Assembly: GCA_964550845.1 (NCBI GenBank)
Contig: CAZKAD010000006.1
Coordinates: forward strand, 1-38,828
DNA: 38,828 nucleotides
Direction of reading: 5' to 3'
From: CAYTKU01 sp964550845
Lineage (GTDB): Bacteria > Patescibacteriota > Patescibacteriia > Magasanikbacterales > UBA922
Part shown: positions 23,352-30,779 of the stretch, in pieces
Layout: every line of letters starts with the position of its first letter
Position numbering within the stretch: the first letter of the stretch is position 1
Translations under genes and position numbers: made by a program
Notes under the pieces: model-generated
What the model was told of the DNA's origin: nothing
Seen by the model: only the letters and a program-made list of their open reading frames with translations
The model's database searches: none

Positions 23352-24842
23352 TTATTGTTTTTTAAACTCTTCAATACTTGCTTTAAGTTCGGCTTCGACT
23401 TCTTCACCCCACTGTCCTTCGCGGATTTTATCCATAAGTGCCGCGCGAGTGGTTTTCATAAACTCCAAAAGTCCCATTTCAAATTCTTTTACTTTATCCA
23501 TGTCTACATCATCAAGGTAGCCTTTACTTGAAGCATAAATAGAAACAACTTGCTGTTCTACTGGCATTGGAGCATATTGAGGTTGTTTCAAAAGCTCGGT
23601 GAGGCGACGACCTCGGTCAATTTGACGTTTGGTATCAGCGTCGAGATCACTGGCAAACTGAGAAAAAGCTTCAAGTTCACGGAACTGCGCGAGTGAAAGT
23701 TTCATACTTCCTGCTACTTTTTTCATTGGTTTGGTTTGAGCAGATCCACCTACACGAGAAACGGAGAGACCCACGTTCAATGCTGGGCGAATACCTTTAT
23801 AGAACAAATCAGTTTCCAAGAAAATCTGTCCATCAGTAATAGAAATTACATTGGTTGGAATATAGGCTGAAATATCTCCGGCTTGTGTTTCAATAATTGG
23901 AAGTGCAGTAATTGAACCACCACCATGTTCTTTGTTGAGGTTACATGCACGTTCCAAAAGACGTGAGTGAAGATAAAATACGTCTCCAGGGTAAGCTTCA
24001 CGTCCTGGTGGGCGACGAAGAAGAAGCGACATTTCGCGATATGCCCAGGCCTGACGAGTAAGATCATCGTAGATAATGAGGACATCTTTTCCTTTGTCAG
24101 CAAAGTATTCAGCCATAGCCACCCCAGAGTATGGAGCAAGGTATGACATTGGAGCTGGTTCACTTGCACCCGCTGCTACCACTACCGTATAGTCCATAGC
24201 ACCAGCATCGCGAAGTTTGGCCACGAGACGTGCTACCTTTGATTCTTTTTGACCAATCGCAACATAAATACAGATAATATTCTGTCCTTTTTGGTTGATG
24301 ATAGTATCAATGGCAATGGCAGTTTTTCCTGTCTGGCGATCACCAATAATAAGCTCACGTTGTCCTCTTCCAATTGGAATAAGCGCATCAATCGCTTTGA
24401 TACCAGTTTGCATTGGACGATTGACGGGTTCACGACTCATAACACCAGATGCAACACGCTCTACTGGATACAAATCTTTTGATTTGATTTCTCCTTTTCC
24501 ATCAATCGCTTCTCCAAGAGCATTGACCACGCGCCCAATCATCATGTCTCCTACTGGGACAGACATAATGCGTCCAGTGCGTTTTACAATATCACCTTGT
24601 TTGATTCCTTTGAAGTCTCCCAAAATTACCGCACCCACTGTTTCTTCTTCGAGGTTGAGTGCCATTCCCATAACATTGCCTGGGAATTCCAACATTTCCT
24701 GTGCCTGACATTTTTCAAGACCAGAAATCAGTGCAATACCGTCTTTTACTTCCAGAACAGTACCCACTTCTTCCATTTGAACGTTTTTTTCAAAACTTTC
24801 AATGTGCTTTTTAAGTTCGTTTACAATGGCATTCGTAGACAT
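23352..24842 (-). CDS. atpA: ATP synthase F1 alpha subunit
   Basis: The nucleotide-binding, non-catalytic partner of beta in the alpha3-beta3 head. The 496-aa length is normal. Visible are the N-terminal beta-barrel, Walker A GDRQTGKT (167-174), the segment ALPIIETQAGDISAYIPTNV, and the conserved GLSVSRVGGSAQTKPMKKVAG region with the arginine that reaches the beta active site. Only 2 bp separate it from atpG downstream; the 112-bp gap to atpH upstream holds a palindromic repeat. No clear Shine-Dalgarno sequence was found. Confidence 0.98.
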   Translation of the reverse strand: MSTNAIVNELKKHIESFEKNVQMEEVGTVLEVKDGIALISGLEKCQAQEMLEFPGNVMGMALNLEEETVGAVILGDFKGIKQGDIVKRTGRIMSVPVGDMMIGRVVNALGEAIDGKGEIKSKDLYPVERVASGVMSREPVNRPMQTGIKAIDALIPIGRGQRELIIGDRQTGKTAIAIDTIINQKGQNIICIYVAIGQKESKVARLVAKLRDAGAMDYTVVVAAGASEPAPMSYLAPYSGVAMAEYFADKGKDVLIIYDDLTRQAWAYREMSLLLRRPPGREAYPGDVFYLHSRLLERACNLNKEHGGGSITALPIIETQAGDISAYIPTNVISITDGQIFLETDLFYKGIRPALNVGLSVSRVGGSAQTKPMKKVAGSMKLSLAQFRELEAFSQFASDLDADTKRQIDRGRRLTELLKQPQYAPMPVEQQVVSIYASSKGYLDDVDMDKVKEFEMGLLEFMKTTRAALMDKIREGQWGEEVEAELKASIEEFKKQ

Positions 24843-24860
24843 ATGAGTAATTTAGTATTT

Positions 24861-24936
24861 TGTCATTCCGACCGTAGGGAGGAATCTTTCGTAAGGATAT
24901 TTTCTGGAAAGATTTCTCACTTCGTTCGAAATGACA
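24861..24936. repeat. Palindromic repeat between atpH and atpA
   Basis: TGTCATTCCGA (24861-24871) and TCGAAATGACA (24926-24936) pair with one mismatch. Inside, AATCTTTC pairs perfectly with GAAAGATT. Ends and layout match the copy at 25350-25440. Confidence 0.8.
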
Positions 24937-24954
24937 ATTTGGTTATAATTTAAT

Positions 24955-25335
24955 TTAGAGAGAATTTTTTAATTGATGAAGCGCTCCTCGCACACTCGCA
25001 TCATAAATAGTATTTTTTGATTTTAGAATCATTCCACCGAGAATTGTTTCATCTATTTTTTCTCGCAGGTCTACCTTATCACCAAATTTTTTTTCTATTA
25101 CTTTTTTCATTTCAGCACTCAACGCATGTACGGTCGTTACTTCGAGTGTTACCTCTCCGTTCATTTGTTTCTCATACTCTACATATTCTTCAATGATACG
25201 GTTGGCCTGTGACATTCTTCGGAGTTTCAGGAGTAACTCGACAAAATTTTTGAGTACCTGCGAATGGTCTTTTTCTTTGACCTCCTGCAACGTATGGTAC
25301 AAATCTTTGGCTAATTGTCTATTTGATATTTTCAT
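24955..25335 (-). CDS. atpH: ATP synthase F1 delta subunit, short form
   Basis: Delta joins the F1 head to the peripheral stalk. This protein has 126 aa against about 175 in most bacteria. The C-terminal part is recognisable (VTTVHALSAEMKKVIEKKFGDKVDLREKIDETILGGMILK, residues about 66-105; key block ILGGMILKSKN). The N-terminal helical bundle that binds alpha is shortened. Position between atpF and atpA supports the call. Both flanking gaps (113 and 112 bp) carry related palindromic repeats. Confidence 0.9.
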   Translation of the reverse strand: MKISNRQLAKDLYHTLQEVKEKDHSQVLKNFVELLLKLRRMSQANRIIEEYVEYEKQMNGEVTLEVTTVHALSAEMKKVIEKKFGDKVDLREKIDETILGGMILKSKNTIYDASVRGALHQLKNSL

Positions 25336-25349
25336 ATGAGTTTCAATTT

Positions 25350-25440
25350 TGTCATTCCGAGTGAAACGAGGAATCTTTTTTACAAAGTATTATGTAAGAA
25401 ATATTTCTCTCCCTCCACTACGGTCGAGATCGAAATGACA
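25350..25440. repeat. Palindromic repeat between atpF and atpH
   Basis: TGTCATTCCGA (25350-25360) and TCGAAATGACA (25430-25440) form the ends. The interior carries GAGGAATCTTTTTT and GAAATATTTCTCTC arms that pair imperfectly. It is the same family as the element at 24861-24936. Confidence 0.8.
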
Positions 25441-25448
25441 GACGAGTC

Positions 25449-25991
25449 TTACTTCATTGATTTCAAAGCATCTTCAATCACTTTTTTATCTGTTTTCTCA
25501 CTCATTTCACTTCCAACTACTTTTGTGAGTGCAGCCACAATCAGATCAACAGCATGATTTTTTACAGAGAGAAGTGCTTCTTCACGTTCAAGCGCAATAC
25601 TTTTTTTTGCCTGAGCAACTAAAGTATCGATTTCTTGCCGAGTCGTTTCTTTCATTTTTTCTCCGAGAGCCGTAGCATCAGCATGTGCTTTTTCAAGTAC
25701 AGCATTGGCATCACGCTTCGCTTCATCAAGTTTTTCTTTATATTTTTCCTCACTCATCATGAGGTTACTCTCCACTTCTTTTACTTTATCGAGACTTTCA
25801 TCAATAATATTTTTGCGCTCTTCCATTTTTTTGGTCAATGGCTTTAAAATCAAAAACCAAACAACCAAAAATACCAATACAAAGTTGATAAGCTGAGAGA
25901 CAAAAATATGAGTATCAAGTCCCAATGATGCAAAAACACTTTCTTCGCCTGAATTCTCTACACTGTGAACTTCTGTATTCATGGTAGCCAT
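25449..25991 (-). CDS. atpF: ATP synthase Fo b subunit
   Basis: Subunit b forms the peripheral stalk. The 180-aa protein has a polar N-terminus of about 28 residues and one membrane span (about 30-50, QLINFVLVFLVVWFLILKPL). A long charged helix follows (about 52-175) with the coiled-coil pattern expected for the stalk. Two b subunits per enzyme would dimerise, as only one b gene is present. It lies between atpE and atpH, with hairpin-containing gaps on both sides. Confidence 0.95.
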   Translation of the reverse strand: MATMNTEVHSVENSGEESVFASLGLDTHIFVSQLINFVLVFLVVWFLILKPLTKKMEERKNIIDESLDKVKEVESNLMMSEEKYKEKLDEAKRDANAVLEKAHADATALGEKMKETTRQEIDTLVAQAKKSIALEREEALLSVKNHAVDLIVAALTKVVGSEMSEKTDKKVIEDALKSMK

Positions 25992-26028
25992 ACATAAAAA
26001 TTTAGTTTTTCAAAATATTCCGATTATG

Positions 26029-26047
26029 CCGGGAGAAACTCCCCCGG
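26029..26047. repeat. GC-rich hairpin between atpE and atpF
   Basis: CCGGGAG and CTCCCCCGG form a stem with a small bulge around AAA. It lies 10 bp beyond the atpE stop codon in transcription order. No U-run follows, so it is unlikely to be a full terminator. Confidence 0.55.
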
Positions 26048-26057
26048 ACAAATCGAT

Positions 26058-26288
26058 TTACTTGAGGGTAAATACCACGACAAGAGCGTAGATAGCAATA
26101 GCTTCTGCAAACGCAGCACCAAGAAGCATTGGGACAAACAATTTTCCAGATGCTTCTGGATTGCGTCCAATTGCTTCCATAGCTTTTGCGACGATTTTAC
26201 CAATCGCAAGTGCTGGAGCTATACCACCAATACCGATAGCAAGAGCTTTCATGATAACCACGATAGACTCATGACTCATACTTTCCAT
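26058..26288 (-). CDS. atpE: ATP synthase Fo c subunit (proton-type)
   Basis: Subunit c forms the rotor ring. The 76-aa protein has two membrane helices (about 10-36 and 50-74) joined by the polar RNP loop (R42-N43-P44). The ion-binding carboxylate is E62 in LLGAAFAEAIAIYALV. The Na+-ring signature is absent: the helix-1 Gln position is Pro25, and the residues after E62 are Ala-Ile rather than Ser-Thr, so coupling to H+ is more likely. A Shine-Dalgarno-like AAAGGA 7 nt before the ATG at 26288 favours this start over the second Met (MSHES) three codons later. Confidence 0.96.
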   Translation of the reverse strand: MESMSHESIVVIMKALAIGIGGIAPALAIGKIVAKAMEAIGRNPEASGKLFVPMLLGAAFAEAIAIYALVVVFTLK

Positions 26289-26315
26289 ATATTTTTCCTT
26301 TCTAAAGTTTGTACG

Positions 26316-26395
26316 CGAGGGTTAGGGGGTTAGTTTTTAACCTCGATACGTCCCTTAGTATTAAGAATAAAAGTAAAAGCAAACTTTCACTTTTA
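26316..26395. repeat. Two hairpins between atpB and atpE
   Basis: CGAGGGTTA (26316-26324) pairs with TAACCTCG (26338-26345) with one bulge. TAAAAGTAAAAG (26368-26379) pairs with CTTTCACTTTTA (26384-26395) with one mismatch around CAAA. Together they fill most of the 116-bp gap before the highly expressed c-subunit gene. Confidence 0.6.
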
Positions 26396-26404
26396 GTCTC
26401 AATA

Positions 26405-27199
26405 TTAGTGATGTGATCCTTCCTCTGCCCCATGTGGCTGACTGGTAGCAACCGTAAAGTACACAAGGGTCAAAATAGCAAAAACCGCAGCTTGAATTAA
26501 TCCAACCAAAAGCTCAAGCATCATAAAAGGTGTTGGTACCAAAATTCCTACCAATGATCGAATAACAATGATGAGGACTTCTCCCGCAAAAATATTTCCA
26601 AACAAACGAAGTGAAAGAGAAAGTACTTTTGCCATCTCTCCAACAATCTCGAGAATACCAACCATAAATTCTACGAGTGCAGCAAAGATACCAATAGGTC
26701 CTTTTTTGAAACTTTTGACAATTCCACCAATCTGAATAAACTTTCCAATATGAGTAAAAACACCAACAGTAAACAGCCCCGCAATATGTGATCCAATAAC
26801 AGCTACCAGAGCCATAACAACCGTCAAATTGAGATCAGTATTTGCTGGACGAAGTGCTTCTTTTCCATCAAACGTAACCGCACCTACCCCTGGTAACAGT
26901 CCAATCCAATTGGAAAGTAAAATGAAAAAGAAAATAGTTCCGACAATCGGCAAAAATTTCATGGTCTTCTTTCTGTCCCCCGTCACTTGATCAAACGTAT
27001 TGAGCACTGATTCGAGAATATATTCAAAAAAATTTTGAAGCTTGCGAGGACGAAGTGAAACGGATCGACGGATAAAAATACCAAGTATCAGAAAAATAAT
27101 AAGTGCAATCCACACATTTACCATGGTGTTGGTAATAGGAAAATTCCCAACCATCAAAAGTACGTCAGGAGCAAGTTCAGGAATGTGGAATGTAGACAT
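26405..27199 (-). CDS. atpB: ATP synthase Fo a subunit
   Basis: Subunit a holds the proton half-channels next to the c-ring. The 264-aa protein has five to six membrane helices. The essential arginine is R198 in LSLSLRLFGNIFAGEVLI, the universal AtpB signature, and the last helix pair ends TLVYFTVATSQPHG. It starts 2 bp after the AtpI/AtpZ-like gene and is followed by a 116-bp hairpin-containing gap before atpE. Confidence 0.97.
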   Translation of the reverse strand: MSTFHIPELAPDVLLMVGNFPITNTMVNVWIALIIFLILGIFIRRSVSLRPRKLQNFFEYILESVLNTFDQVTGDRKKTMKFLPIVGTIFFFILLSNWIGLLPGVGAVTFDGKEALRPANTDLNLTVVMALVAVIGSHIAGLFTVGVFTHIGKFIQIGGIVKSFKKGPIGIFAALVEFMVGILEIVGEMAKVLSLSLRLFGNIFAGEVLIIVIRSLVGILVPTPFMMLELLVGLIQAAVFAILTLVYFTVATSQPHGAEEGSHH

Positions 27200-27201
27200 A
27201 A

Positions 27202-27465
27202 TTATTTCTTTTCAATATCGTGATACGCTTTATCGTAATATTTGGCTTTTTTGTAAATCATTCTGGCAGAAGTGATCGCCGCAACAACAAAAGCAATGGC
27301 AGTAAACAGATAAGTATGATGATATTTTTCATCCAGCCACTGTCCAATCAAGACAAAAATCACTACTGGAACCGCGAGCGTTGCTCCAAAATCTCCAATG
27401 ATGCGCATTCCAAGCCGTATATATTCTTTATCAGAGTCAGTTTTTTTGGGTAAAGGCGTATTCAT
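27202..27465 (-). CDS. AtpZ/AtpI-like ATP synthase accessory membrane protein
   Basis: The 87-aa protein has a charged N-terminus and two membrane helices (about 24-46 and 52-70). The pattern LGMRIIGDFGATLAVPVVIFVLIGQWLDEKY is typical of the AtpZ/'ATPase gene 1' family, which precedes atp operons. Related proteins are proposed to aid c-ring assembly or Mg2+/Ca2+ transport. It is the first gene of the operon, 2 bp before atpB, and is transcribed from the promoter at 27545-27572. Confidence 0.85.
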   Translation of the reverse strand: MNTPLPKKTDSDKEYIRLGMRIIGDFGATLAVPVVIFVLIGQWLDEKYHHTYLFTAIAFVVAAITSARMIYKKAKYYDKAYHDIEKK

Positions 27466-27544
27466 ACGTATAATTGCAATCTATGCAAACAGCAAAACAA
27501 TTTTCTGAATATTCACCAAAAAAGACTCTTTCCTTAGCGACCAT

Positions 27545-27572
27545 ATTGTACCTTTCTCCCTGAGAATGTCAA
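27545..27572 (-). promoter_or_regulatory. Predicted sigma70 promoter of the ATP synthase operon
   Basis: Read on the minus strand: -35 TTGACA (27572-27567), 16-bp spacer, -10 TACAAT (27550-27545). The leader to the first start codon at 27465 is about 70 nt. Confidence 0.75.
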
Positions 27573-27591
27573 TGCTTTTTTTGGCTGAAAC

Positions 27592-27600
27592 TGTGGATAA
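27592..27600 (-). promoter_or_regulatory. Perfect DnaA-box nonamer upstream of the atp promoter
   Basis: TGTGGATAA on the plus strand (TTATCCACA on the minus strand) lies 19 bp upstream of the -35 element. The adjoining 27601-27690 stretch is very A+T-rich and holds no gene. Confidence 0.45.
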
Positions 27601-27686
27601 AATTGGCTAAAATTAGCAAAATTTATAAAGAAAATTTTATAGTATACCCTAAATGAAAAAATCCGTCAATACCCTTAAAAATTTTA

Positions 27687-27701
27687 GGCCTCTATAGAGC
27701 C
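27687..27701 (-). terminator. Possible terminator of the metG-cvpA-tatD operon
   Basis: GG-C-CTC-TATA-GAG-CC can form a short stem with one bulged base. On the minus strand it is followed by TAAAATTTTT. It is about 25 bp downstream of the tatD stop. The stem is short, so termination may be weak. Confidence 0.45.
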
Positions 27702-27726
27702 AAAAAATATATATCTCCGTCAAAGT

Positions 27727-28572
27727 TTACCTTTTTATACGATCAAATAGAGCAACCGTATTTTGAAAAATTTGCTCTTCCATTTTCTTTGGCTCGACTC
27801 CTCGAACCTTTGCAATAAAGCCAATCACTTCCTCTACCATCCACGGTTCTGCTCGCTGCCCGCGGTAAGCCTGGGCTGCTAGATAGGGTGAATCAGTTTC
27901 CACCACAATTCGATCAAGTGGCATTTTTTCTATTACTTCAGTGAGATGAATTTGTGGCGCAGGATTCAGCTTCTTGGGGGGAAAAGTCACCACCCCAGTA
28001 AAACCTAAAAATAGTCCTAAATTCAAATACCTTTGGGCATGCTCCCAATTACTGGTATAACAATGCACTGTTCCACGAATAGACCTCTTCAAAGACTCAA
28101 GTAACTCAATCATTTGATCATGCGCATCGCGACAATGGATCACGAGTGGCAAATTATGTTTATCAGCAAATTCAACATGCTGCAAAAAAACTTCTGTTTG
28201 TTTTTGCAGCACCTCTTCTACTGATTTATCTTTGGGAAGATGGAATAAATCAAGACCACACTCGCCTATCCCAATGACTTTGGGAGACTGAACGAGTTTT
28301 TCATAATAGTCTTCATCAAAATTTTCTTCACGAGAAAGAAAACTTGATTCTTCTTCATCGACATGGGTTGAATGCAAATGTATTGGGTGGGTGCCAATAC
28401 TGGCGTACATGTTTTCATACTGCTCAGCCATTTCAACCGCTCGACGACTTGTATCTTTTTGAGTTCCAACTAAATTCAAAATTAAATTTTTTTTTGCACA
28501 ACGCAGTATTACTTCTTCTCGATCAATTTTATAAGCATCAAACTGAATATGTGCATGGGTATCGATTATCAT
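27727..28572 (-). CDS. tatD: TatD-family metal-dependent hydrolase/deoxyribonuclease
   Basis: The TatD family are TIM-barrel metallohydrolases with 3'-5' DNase activity implicated in DNA repair and degradation. The 281-aa length fits. Metal ligands are recognisable: DTHAH (H6, H8), GECGLD (Glu), VIHCRDAHD and VHCYTSN (His), and VETDSPYL (Asp). It is the third gene of metG-cvpA-tatD; metG next to tatD is a common bacterial pairing (yabD in Bacillus). Confidence 0.93.
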   Translation of the reverse strand: MIIDTHAHIQFDAYKIDREEVILRCAKKNLILNLVGTQKDTSRRAVEMAEQYENMYASIGTHPIHLHSTHVDEEESSFLSREENFDEDYYEKLVQSPKVIGIGECGLDLFHLPKDKSVEEVLQKQTEVFLQHVEFADKHNLPLVIHCRDAHDQMIELLESLKRSIRGTVHCYTSNWEHAQRYLNLGLFLGFTGVVTFPPKKLNPAPQIHLTEVIEKMPLDRIVVETDSPYLAAQAYRGQRAEPWMVEEVIGFIAKVRGVEPKKMEEQIFQNTVALFDRIKR

Positions 28573-28580
28573 ACCTTAGC

Positions 28581-29117
28581 TTATATAACTTTATGGTGGA
28601 CATAGTCCACTGTTGATTTGAGTATTTTCAATGCTTCTGGCAACAGTGGCCAAAGAATCGCAGCAACTCCGACAGCAAATGGAGCAACAAACGACATACT
28701 GAGTTTTTCCATAAAGGCAGGAGAAAGTGGATAGCGTTCAATAAAGAAAATGACAAAGCCAACAGTAATAACCCCTTCAAAAGCACCGAGTACTAAACCA
28801 AAAAGTCTATCAATCGAGCGAATAAACGGGAGATGGGTAACAAGAGAGAAAAATTTATCGAGAAGCCAAAATGCAAACCCAACTAAACGGTTTATGACAA
28901 TGAAAGCAATCGCAAACATGATAACTCGACTAAAATTTGCTCCCCAACCAGTTGTTTGAATGATCCAATTAGCAAATGGTTCATAAAAACGACTGGCCAA
29001 ATAAATTCCAAGTATGGTTCCAATGAGCGAGCCGAGTGTATGAACAAATCCAAACCACAAACCAAAAAGGGCAAAACCACCAATGATAATGAGTAAGATA
29101 ACATCGATGAATTCCAT
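28581..29117 (-). CDS. cvpA: CvpA-family inner-membrane protein
   Basis: The 178-aa protein has four predicted membrane helices and the CvpA layout: FIDVILLIIIGGFALFGLWFGFVHTLG at the start, LGIYLASRFYEPFANWI in the second part, and NRLVGFAFWLLDKFFSLVTHLP..RSIDRLFGLVLGAFEGVI in the third. CvpA was named for colicin V production and contributes to envelope stress tolerance; its molecular function is not settled. It starts 21 bp after metG and ends 8 bp before tatD. Confidence 0.85.
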   Translation of the reverse strand: MEFIDVILLIIIGGFALFGLWFGFVHTLGSLIGTILGIYLASRFYEPFANWIIQTTGWGANFSRVIMFAIAFIVINRLVGFAFWLLDKFFSLVTHLPFIRSIDRLFGLVLGAFEGVITVGFVIFFIERYPLSPAFMEKLSMSFVAPFAVGVAAILWPLLPEALKILKSTVDYVHHKVI

Positions 29118-29138
29118 ACAAATTTTATAAAAATAAAG

Positions 29139-30650
29139 CTATTTTGTAAGTCTTGGAAATAAAATATCTTGTTTTTGAATGAGAGTGGCCTTAGAAAGGC
29201 TTCCCCAAACCGTTTCTTCTTTCAAACTAAGAAGTGAATTTTTTTCAATCCCCAGTGATTTCAAAATCTTTTCAGCCGTAGATGGGATAATCGGCAACAG
29301 TGCAAGGGCAATATGACGAAGCGTTTCTGCAAGATCATACAAGAGACCTGAAATATCTTCTCCCTGTTTGGCTTTTTCCCAGGGTTTTTCTTCAGAAATT
29401 TTTTGATCGCACTGTGCAACCAAGCCAATAATACTACTGACCACCAAATCAAATTGATATGCATTTAAATAATTTTCATATTTCCCCCAAAAATTCTCTA
29501 CCGCAAAAAATTCACTCGCTTGAACAGCCGGAATCTTCCCGTCAGCATATTTTTCAATCATGGTAACAATACGTGACGTCAAATTACCAATACCGTTTAC
29601 AAGATTCGCTGTATAATATTCTTCAAAGCGTTCAAATGTAAAATCCCCATCATCATAGGCTGGAATAGCACCAAGCAAAAAGAACCTCATAGCATCAATC
29701 CCATATTTTTCAATCACTTCCAGTGGATTAATCACATTCCCAATACTTTTACTCATTTTCTGGCCACCACTGGTTATAAATCCATGAATGAAGATCTGTT
29801 TACTCGTTGGAAGTCCAGCTGAAAGGAGCATCCCCTGCCACATAGCTGATTGTTGACGCAAATTGTCCTTGCCAGCTACCTGAATACCAGGCCAAAATGT
29901 TTCAAAGTTCGCCTTAGCCGTAGGCCAATCCAAAGTAGAGATATAGTTGATGAGTGCATCAAACCACACATACATCACATGTGCATCATCCCCAGGCACA
30001 GGTACTCCCCAAGGCATTTTTTCTTTGAGGCGACTAATACTAAAATCCTGAAGCCCAGCTTCCACAAAATTGGTTATTTCAGTCAGACGATTGGCAGGCA
30101 CGACAAAATCAGGATTATCTCTATATAACTTCAAAAGTGGTTCTTGATACTTTGACCAACGGAAAAAATAATTTTCTTCATCAAGAAGTTCAATCTCATT
30201 TTTGGGATGAATCGGACACTTACCCTCAATAAGCTCACTTTCTGTCTTCTCCAGCTCACAGCCAACACAATATTTCACTGAATATTTCTTTTTATAAATA
30301 TCTCCATTTTTTTCACACAAACGCCAAAATTCCTGAGCAGCCGCTTTATGCCCCGGGTCAGTTGTGCGGATAAAATTGGTATAACTCAAATTGAAGATAT
30401 CTTTGAGCGCAGCAAATTTGGAAGCATAACGATCGCAGTATTCTTGTGGTGTTTCATTATTCTCAAGAGCTTTACGATAAATCTTGAGGCCATGTTCATC
30501 CGTTCCAGTATTAAAAACCACATTTTCACCAAGAAGAGTATGGTAGCGAGCAATGACATCAGCCTGGATAAATTCCAAAGCATGTCCAATGTGCGCCTCG
30601 GCATTGACATATGGCAAGGTTGTGGTCAAGTAAAAATTCTTCTTTTCCAT
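29139..30650 (-). CDS. metG: Methionine--tRNA ligase, class I
   Basis: This enzyme charges both initiator and elongator tRNA-Met. The frame is open from 30716, but the family start MEKKNFYLTTTLPYVNAEAHIGH begins at 30650 (given in two parts: MEKKNFYL, then TTTLPYVNAEAHIGH). The predicted promoter (30678-30706) falls inside the longer version, so 503 aa is preferred. The HIGH motif is at residues 20-23 and KMSKS is present (GQKMSKSIGNVI). A zinc-binding insert has CVGCE followed by KCPIH. The C-terminal tRNA-binding EMAP-like domain of longer MetRS is absent. An AGGAG lies about 19 nt upstream of the start, rather far for a Shine-Dalgarno sequence. Confidence 0.96.
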   Translation of the reverse strand: MEKKNFYLTTTLPYVNAEAHIGHALEFIQADVIARYHTLLGENVVFNTGTDEHGLKIYRKALENNETPQEYCDRYASKFAALKDIFNLSYTNFIRTTDPGHKAAAQEFWRLCEKNGDIYKKKYSVKYCVGCELEKTESELIEGKCPIHPKNEIELLDEENYFFRWSKYQEPLLKLYRDNPDFVVPANRLTEITNFVEAGLQDFSISRLKEKMPWGVPVPGDDAHVMYVWFDALINYISTLDWPTAKANFETFWPGIQVAGKDNLRQQSAMWQGMLLSAGLPTSKQIFIHGFITSGGQKMSKSIGNVINPLEVIEKYGIDAMRFFLLGAIPAYDDGDFTFERFEEYYTANLVNGIGNLTSRIVTMIEKYADGKIPAVQASEFFAVENFWGKYENYLNAYQFDLVVSSIIGLVAQCDQKISEEKPWEKAKQGEDISGLLYDLAETLRHIALALLPIIPSTAEKILKSLGIEKNSLLSLKEETVWGSLSKATLIQKQDILFPRLTK

Positions 30651-30677
30651 AGTAAAAATACTAAAAAATCTCCTTTG

Positions 30678-30706
30678 AAGATAACATACAGCAAGAATAA
30701 TTGCAA
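30678..30706 (-). promoter_or_regulatory. Predicted promoter of metG-cvpA-tatD
   Basis: Read on the minus strand: -35 TTGCAA (30706-30701), 17-bp spacer, -10 TATCTT (30683-30678). It is divergent from, and only 15 bp away from, the promoter at 30721. Confidence 0.5.
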
Positions 30707-30720
30707 TTTCACACAAAAAA

Positions 30721-30749
30721 TTGTAGCTATTTTATTTTTTTGCTATACT
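30721..30749 (+). promoter_or_regulatory. Predicted promoter of the VirD4/TraG-like operon
   Basis: -35 TTGTAG (30721-30726), 17-bp spacer, -10 TATACT (30744-30749) preceded by TGC (extended -10). The start codon at 30780 is about 24 nt past the predicted start site. Confidence 0.65.
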
Positions 30750-30779
30750 AGTAGCAATCAATTTTCTTTATTGTATTGT

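Noticed and set aside
22351..25440. Rho-independent terminators inside the atp operon
   Set aside because: The TGTCATTCC palindromes lack a U-run directly after the stem on the minus strand and are followed by further atp genes; treated as repeats.
27573..27726. Replication origin upstream of the atp operon
   Set aside because: Only one DnaA box and no dnaA, dnaN or other origin-linked genes in the window.
30348..30779. 144-codon N-terminal extension of the 189-aa plus-strand protein
   Set aside because: It is antisense to metG and precedes the promoter at 30721-30749; the start at 30780 is preferred.
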